NCBI GenBank assembly: GCA_030540535.1
Contig: JAUNWB010000041.1
Location: 1-8,689 of the forward strand
From: Elusimicrobiales bacterium
GTDB taxonomy: Bacteria > Elusimicrobiota > Elusimicrobia > Elusimicrobiales > Elusimicrobiaceae
Reading direction: 5' to 3'
DNA length: 8,689 nucleotides
The first letter of the stretch is position 1. Each line of letters begins with the position of its first letter. The notes below the pieces were generated by a model, which saw nothing but the letters and a program-made list of their open reading frames with translations, had not been told where the DNA came from and ran no database searches. A program made the position numbers and the translations under genes. This document shows, piece by piece, positions 5,014 to 8,689 of the stretch.

Positions 5014-6702
5014 ATGGAAAAAGAACAGGACGTTACCGTCGCCAAAAGCGCAGGGTTCTGCCCGGGCGTCAAGCGCGCCATCGACAAAGTGCTTGAACTC
5101 GAAGCCGCCGGCAAAAAACCCGTTTATACCATCGGCCCGCTGATTCACAACAAGCAGGTAACCGATATGCTCGCCGCCAAACAAATCACTTCGATTGATT
5201 TGCCGCAGGACGCCGCCGACAAATCCGGCGTGCTGGTTATCCGCGCGCACGGTATCACGCCTGAATTTCAACAAGACGTGCAGTCGCACGGCATGGAAGT
5301 GGTGGACGCCACCTGCCCGCTTGTGAAACACGCGCAAAACATTATCGCCAAATTTGCCGAGCAAGGCTACCACACCGTCATCGTGGGTGACGGCGGGCAC
5401 GCCGAAGTCATCGGCCTTTTGGGTTACGCCAAAGGCAACGGAACCGTGGTGGCCGGAGCCGAAGAAGCGGCCAAACTGCCGCATTTTGAGAAGGTAAACG
5501 TCGTTTCCCAAACCACCCAAAAAGAAAGCGACTTTTACGCCGCCGCGGAAGAAATCAAAAAACACGCGGACGAATGCCAAATTTCAAACACCATCTGCCA
5601 ACCCACCAAAGACCGCCAGAAAGAAACCGTGGAACAAGCCAAAAAGGCGGACTTGGTTATCGTGGTAGGCGGCAAACACAGCGCCAATACGGCGCGGCTG
5701 GCGTTTTTGTGCAAAAACCTCTGCCCGCACGTACAGCACGTGGAAACGGAAGAAGAATTGCTGGAAGAAGAAGTCGTCCGCGCGCATAAAATTTTTATCA
5801 CCGCCGGAGCGTCGACCCCCAACTGGGTAATCGACCGTGTGGCCGCCCGCGTGAAAGAACTGCGCAAACCGGGCGCGAAATCCATCCTGCCCGTTTTGCA
5901 AAAAACCTGGCGTTTTTTAGTAAAAAACGCTTTTTATACCGCTTCGGCCGCGGCCGCGCTTTCATACGTATGTATGCGTTTGGAAGGAATCCGGCCGGAC
6001 GCGCGCCTGGCCGCGTTTGCGTGGCTGTTTGTGTTTGCGGGAACGGCGTTCAACCGCTCTACCGAAGCCGCTTACGCCAAAAATAAAATTTTTCTGCGCT
6101 TTGCCAGTTTTGCCTGCGCCGCGGGTGCGCTGAGCATAGCCGCGTGGCTGGGGCTCAAAACGTTTGCGCTGTGCGCGATACTCATGACGGCGGGTTTTTT
6201 ATATCCGTTCCGCAATACCCTCACCGCCCACTTGCCCCCTCTGCCCGGCACCAAAGATTTCGCCACCGCGCTCGGCTGGGCCTTTGCGTGCGCCTTTTTA
6301 CCGGCGTACCAATACGGGCTCCTCTCGCGCAAAGCCACTTATTTGGCGATTGTCTATACGCTTCTTTTGGTATTTATGCGTTCCGTTACGCTGGGGTTCT
6401 CTTCGGCCAATAAAGACATGATTATCGGCCGCGAAAGTTTTTACAAAGCGTTCGGCATCAAAAAAACCAAATGGGTGGTGGCGCTGATTTTGGCCGCGCT
6501 GACTGCCGCACTGGGCACCTTGTGGACGCTCACCTGGAAACCCGCCCTGGTTGCCATGCTGTTAATAGGCGACCTATACACGATTTTTATAGTAATATAT
6601 TATTATGGCAGGAACGCCACCCGCAGCGTGAAGGATGAAACGCTGGTGGACGGACAGTTTTTTGTACTGTGGGCTTTAAGCGGCCTGGCCGCCCTGCTGT
6701 AA
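5014..6702 (+). CDS. ispH: 4-hydroxy-3-methylbut-2-enyl diphosphate reductase (IspH) fused to a UbiA-like membrane domain
   Basis: The protein has 562 residues, against roughly 280-320 for ordinary IspH. Residues 1-285 are a complete IspH, the [4Fe-4S] enzyme that reduces HMBPP to IPP and DMAPP in the last MEP-pathway step. Cluster cysteines are C16 (GFCPGV), C101 (DATCPLV) and C195 (TICQPT). Substrate residues are H45 (LIHNKQV), H79 (RAHG), H129 and E131 (GGHAEV), T167/T168, S223-A224-N225 and S267 (AGASTP). Residues about 297-562 contain seven to nine hydrophobic segments with UbiA-prenyltransferase character: FLYPFRN (395-401), GTKDFATALGWA (412-423), a RSVTLGF...DMIIGRESFYKAFGIKK block (456-484) and a C-terminal LVDGQFF. 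Both Asp-rich motifs are degenerate (NRSTE at 347-351). I see no stop or frameshift between the parts, so this is a true fusion. It is the first gene of an operon with pfkA and rlmB. The IspH call is sure; the role of the membrane domain is inference. Confidence 0.93.
   Translation: MEKEQDVTVAKSAGFCPGVKRAIDKVLELEAAGKKPVYTIGPLIHNKQVTDMLAAKQITSIDLPQDAADKSGVLVIRAHGITPEFQQDVQSHGMEVVDATCPLVKHAQNIIAKFAEQGYHTVIVGDGGHAEVIGLLGYAKGNGTVVAGAEEAAKLPHFEKVNVVSQTTQKESDFYAAAEEIKKHADECQISNTICQPTKDRQKETVEQAKKADLVIVVGGKHSANTARLAFLCKNLCPHVQHVETEEELLEEEVVRAHKIFITAGASTPNWVIDRVAARVKELRKPGAKSILPVLQKTWRFLVKNAFYTASAAAALSYVCMRLEGIRPDARLAAFAWLFVFAGTAFNRSTEAAYAKNKIFLRFASFACAAGALSIAAWLGLKTFALCAILMTAGFLYPFRNTLTAHLPPLPGTKDFATALGWAFACAFLPAYQYGLLSRKATYLAIVYTLLLVFMRSVTLGFSSANKDMIIGRESFYKAFGIKKTKWVVALILAALTAALGTLWTLTWKPALVAMLLIGDLYTIFIVIYYYGRNATRSVKDETLVDGQFFVLWALSGLAALL
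6551..6601 (+). promoter_or_regulatory. AT-rich patch in the 3' end of ispH, possible internal promoter for pfkA
   Basis: TTGCCA (6551-6556, one mismatch to TTGACA), an 18-base spacer and TATACA (6575-6580) could form a promoter about 140 bases before pfkA. TATATT at 6596-6601 is a second -10 candidate. The stretch uses codons otherwise scarce in this window (ATA three times, CTA, AGG), which hints at constraint at DNA level. This is weak evidence. Confidence 0.25.
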
Positions 6703-6711
6703 ACAATGTTC

Positions 6712-6716
6712 GGAGG
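6712..6716 (+). promoter_or_regulatory. Shine-Dalgarno of pfkA
   Basis: GGAGG lies four bases before the ATG at 6721. It decides the start in favour of 6721 over the in-frame ATG at 6706, which lies upstream of the ribosome-binding site and would add five residues before the conserved MSIKRIGILTAGGD. Confidence 0.8.
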
Positions 6717-6720
6717 GGAT

Positions 6721-7821
6721 ATGAGCATTAAAAGAATCGGGATTTTGACCGCCGGGGGCGACTGCCCCGGCTTGAACGCCGTTGTACGCGCCGTAAGCAA
6801 AAACGCGCTGAAACACGGTGTGGAAGTATTGGGGTTTAAAAACGGCTTTGACGGCCTGGTGCGTAACGAATTTATCAACATTACGAACCACACGGTTTCC
6901 GGCATTTTAACGCTGGGAGGCACCATTTTGGGCTCCAGCAACATCGCCAACCCGTTTAATTACACGCTGCCGCCGTTCGGCTCGCCCGAAACGCCGCGCG
7001 ATTTGTCGTCCGTCGTCATGCACAATTTTAAAGAAAACCGGCTGGACGCGCTGATTACCATCGGCGGGGACGGCACGCTTCACATGTCCCAGCAATTTGT
7101 AGACATGGGCATGCCGATTGTGGCCGTACCCAAAACGATTGATAACGATTTGTCCGCCACCGACCAGACATTCGGCTTTGACTCGGCGCTGGCTATCGCC
7201 ACCGAAGCCATCGACCGCCTGCACACCACCGCCCAAAGCCACCACCGCGTGATGATTGTGGAAACCATGGGCCGCTATGCGGGCTGGATTGCGCTGCGCT
7301 CGGCCATCGCGGGCGGGGGCGACATTGTGCTGATTCCCGAAATTCCGTACAACGACGACGTAATCGTCAACGCCATTTTAGAACGCAAAAACAGAGGCAA
7401 AAATTTCAGCTTGGTGGTGGCCGCCGAAGGCGCCAAAAACGAACGGGGCGAACAGGCCGTCGCGCGCACCGTAGCCGGCAGCACGGACGCTATCCGCCTG
7501 GGCGGTATCGCCAACAAATTAAGCCAAATGATTGAAGACAAAACGGGCATTGAATCGCGCGCCTGCGTACTGGGCCACACCCAGCGCGGCGGCACGCCCA
7601 CCGCGTTTGACCGCTGGCTCTCCACCCTCTACGGGGCCAAAGCGTTCGACATGGTGCTGGAAGGCAAATTCGGCTATATGGCCGCCTTGCACGCTTTTAA
7701 GATGACGGAAGTAAAAATTTCGGACGCGATTTCCAACTTAAAGCGCGTCGACCCGCACGGAGAAGAAGTGCGCGCCGCCCTGGAAGTGGGGATGAGTTTC
7801 GGTTCCGCCGAAATCGGCTGA
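6721..7821 (+). CDS. pfkA: 6-phosphofructokinase (PfkA family, probably ATP-dependent)
   Basis: This 366-residue cytoplasmic enzyme phosphorylates fructose 6-phosphate to the 1,6-bisphosphate in glycolysis. Motifs in order are GILTAGGDCPGLNAVVRA (7-24), ITIGGDGTL (112-120), PKTIDND (137-143) with the catalytic Asp (D141), VETMGRYAGW (180-189), PEIPY (206-210) and GHTQRGG (285-291). The donor-determining positions are Gly in GGDGT (G118, equivalent to E. coli 104) and Lys in PKTIDND (K138, equivalent to 124). Gly at 104 is typical of ATP users, whereas PPi enzymes have Asp there, so ATP is predicted. The Lys sets it apart from the E. coli-type enzyme. It is longer than E. coli PfkA (320 residues), as in other members with the Lys signature. 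The gene lies 18 bases after ispH and 12 bases before rlmB. Confidence 0.95.
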   Translation: MSIKRIGILTAGGDCPGLNAVVRAVSKNALKHGVEVLGFKNGFDGLVRNEFINITNHTVSGILTLGGTILGSSNIANPFNYTLPPFGSPETPRDLSSVVMHNFKENRLDALITIGGDGTLHMSQQFVDMGMPIVAVPKTIDNDLSATDQTFGFDSALAIATEAIDRLHTTAQSHHRVMIVETMGRYAGWIALRSAIAGGGDIVLIPEIPYNDDVIVNAILERKNRGKNFSLVVAAEGAKNERGEQAVARTVAGSTDAIRLGGIANKLSQMIEDKTGIESRACVLGHTQRGGTPTAFDRWLSTLYGAKAFDMVLEGKFGYMAALHAFKMTEVKISDAISNLKRVDPHGEEVRAALEVGMSFGSAEIG

Positions 7822-7822
7822 T

Positions 7823-7828
7823 AAGGAG
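7823..7828 (+). promoter_or_regulatory. Shine-Dalgarno of rlmB
   Basis: AAGGAG lies five bases before the ATG at 7834, in the 12-base gap after the pfkA stop. It is a near-consensus site and shows that the host ribosome uses SD pairing at operon-internal genes. Confidence 0.85.
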
Positions 7829-7833
7829 ATTTT

Positions 7834-8583
7834 ATGAACGACAATTTGGATATGATTTACGGGATTCACCCCGTACAGGAAGCGCTGAGAAGCAAAAAAC
7901 GCAACGTTACGCAATTATACGTGTCCGACTCCAAGGCCGGCCACCGCGCGGTGGAAGATATCATCCGCCTGGCCAAACGCCAAAATGTGAAAATCGACCG
8001 TATCGACAATAAAACGCTCGACCGCTTGACCCGCAACGCCAACCACCAGGGGATTATGGCCAAAATCCAGCCCATCAAAATGATGAAGCTCTCTAACGCC
8101 ATTTACGAAGCCGACGGCAACAAAAAAGACCTGTGGCTGGCGGTGGACGAAATGACCGACCCGCAAAACCTGGGCGCCATTATCCGCAGTGCGGCCTGTT
8201 TGGGCTTTTCCACCATTATCCTGCCCAACCGCCGTACCGTGGGCATTACGCCCGCCGTGTACAAAGTGGCGTGCGGCGCGATTGAAAATATCAACATTGT
8301 GGAAGTGGCGAACCTGTCCGCCGCGCTGACTGATTTGAAAGAAGAAGGCTTTTGGATTTACGGCGCGGACATGGCGGGCAAATCCATCACCACGATGGAC
8401 TACGCCTCCCCCGCGGTGCTGGTGAGCGGTTCGGAAGGATTCGGCATACGCGAGAAAACGGCCGAAAACTGCGACGAAATTATTTCCATTCCGCAAAAAG
8501 GCGGTGTGGAAAGTTTAAACGCCTCGGCCGCGGCCAGCATTATCATGTACGACATGATGGCCAAAGTACAGCTGAAAAAATAA
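7834..8583 (+). CDS. rlmB: 23S rRNA (guanosine-2'-O-)-methyltransferase RlmB (SpoU/TrmH family)
   Basis: This 249-residue protein matches the length of RlmB, the SAM-dependent SPOUT enzyme that 2'-O-methylates a guanosine in the peptidyl-transferase region of 23S rRNA (G2251 in E. coli). The N-terminal substrate-binding domain starts MIYGIHPVQEALRSKKRNVTQLYV (7-30). The knotted catalytic domain shows motif 1 DPQNLGAIIRSA (109-120, N112 and R118), motif 2 LVSGSEGFGI (196-205) and motif 3 IPQKGGVESLNASAAAS (219-235, with E226 and N229). The usual LNVS is LNAS here. A tRNA TrmH-type substrate cannot be excluded from sequence alone, but the N-terminal L30e-like domain favours RlmB. It is the last gene of the ispH operon, followed by a terminator 15 bases after its stop. 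Confidence 0.92.
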   Translation: MNDNLDMIYGIHPVQEALRSKKRNVTQLYVSDSKAGHRAVEDIIRLAKRQNVKIDRIDNKTLDRLTRNANHQGIMAKIQPIKMMKLSNAIYEADGNKKDLWLAVDEMTDPQNLGAIIRSAACLGFSTIILPNRRTVGITPAVYKVACGAIENINIVEVANLSAALTDLKEEGFWIYGADMAGKSITTMDYASPAVLVSGSEGFGIREKTAENCDEIISIPQKGGVESLNASAAASIIMYDMMAKVQLKK

Positions 8584-8597
8584 CAGAGCTTTTGCAG

Positions 8598-8640
8598 AAA
8601 AATCCCTGGGGCGAAACCGCTCCGGGGATTTTTATTGTCT
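8598..8640 (+). terminator. Intrinsic terminator of the ispH-pfkA-rlmB operon
   Basis: A 16 bp inverted repeat (8598-8613 with 8618-8633, including two G-U pairs) closes an AAAC loop. The GC-rich core CCCTGGGGCG/CGCTCCGGGG is flanked by an A-run upstream and TTTTTATTGT downstream. The flanking A/T symmetry means it could also work on the minus strand. Confidence 0.9.
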
Positions 8641-8647
8641 AACGAAA

Positions 8648-8668
8648 ACCACCGGCTATGCCGGTGGT
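8648..8668. repeat. Perfect 9 bp hairpin near the window edge (terminator of a minus-strand gene or mobile-element end)
   Basis: ACCACCGGC and GCCGGTGGT pair perfectly around a three-base TAT loop. On the minus strand it is followed by TTTTCGTT, so it could terminate a convergent gene lying beyond the window. A further ACCGGTG at 8683-8689 repeats part of the stem. Compact GC-rich hairpins like this also occur at IS200/IS605-type ends and as REP elements. The window ends too soon to decide. Confidence 0.6.
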
Positions 8669-8689
8669 AGCAAAAAAGGTTTACCGGTG

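Noticed and set aside
4963..5580. Open frame of 205 codons on the minus strand across the IspH domain
   Set aside because: It is antisense to the conserved IspH motifs. Its Phe/Val/Gly-rich composition is typical of a mirror frame, and it has no initiation signal.
6706..6720. In-frame upstream ATG for phosphofructokinase
   Set aside because: It lies before the GGAGG ribosome-binding site and adds five residues (MFGGD) that precede the conserved N-terminus. The start at 6721 is better supported.
8352..8642. Plus-strand open frame of 96 codons overlapping the 3' end of rlmB and the terminator
   Set aside because: It is out of frame with rlmB, which has full family motifs through its end. The frame runs through the terminator hairpin and has no ribosome-binding site.
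1..8689. tRNA, rRNA, riboswitch or CRISPR array
   Set aside because: Intergenic gaps are all about 105 bases or shorter, with no cloverleaf, no rRNA-like sequence and no spaced direct repeats.

Overview
This window is an 8.7 kb, gene-dense, moderately GC-rich stretch of chromosome-like bacterial DNA. It carries seven complete protein genes, one partial gene cut by the left edge, short intergenic gaps and no detectable RNA gene. The content is housekeeping: peptidoglycan precursor supply, isoprenoid synthesis, glycolysis, rRNA methylation, ion transport and signalling. I infer a Gram-negative-type bacterium that makes isoprenoids by the MEP pathway. An Elusimicrobiota-like gut or environmental lineage is my best guess, but it rests on general impression rather than a marker gene.

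Layout. Positions 1-923 (minus) hold the N-terminal part of a membrane Ser/Thr kinase with a signal peptide and TPR repeats. It is divergent from murI (1013-1813) and pgeF (1810-2502), which overlap by ATGA and probably act together in cell-wall precursor supply and quality control. A bidirectional terminator (about 2526-2562) separates pgeF from a convergent cation/proton antiporter (2563-3930, minus). A 60 bp divergent gap leads to a response regulator with a GGDEF-type output domain (3991-4920). Then comes an apparent operon of ispH fused to a UbiA-like membrane domain (5014-6702), a 6-phosphofructokinase (6721-7821) and rlmB (7834-8583). It ends in a strong intrinsic terminator at 8598-8633. 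A second perfect hairpin (8648-8668) lies at the right edge.

Two things stand out. First, the IspH protein carries an extra membrane domain of about 270 residues that resembles a UbiA prenyltransferase, but both Asp-rich metal-binding motifs are eroded. This suggests a membrane-anchoring or substrate-handing pseudo-enzyme. Second, all five promoter-proximal genes have a -10-like hexamer followed by exactly six bases and then the ATG. Transcription should therefore start on the A of the start codon, giving leaderless mRNAs. The operon-internal genes pfkA and rlmB instead have good Shine-Dalgarno sequences, and pgeF is coupled by overlap. The window thus shows a clean split between leaderless first genes and SD- or overlap-initiated internal genes.
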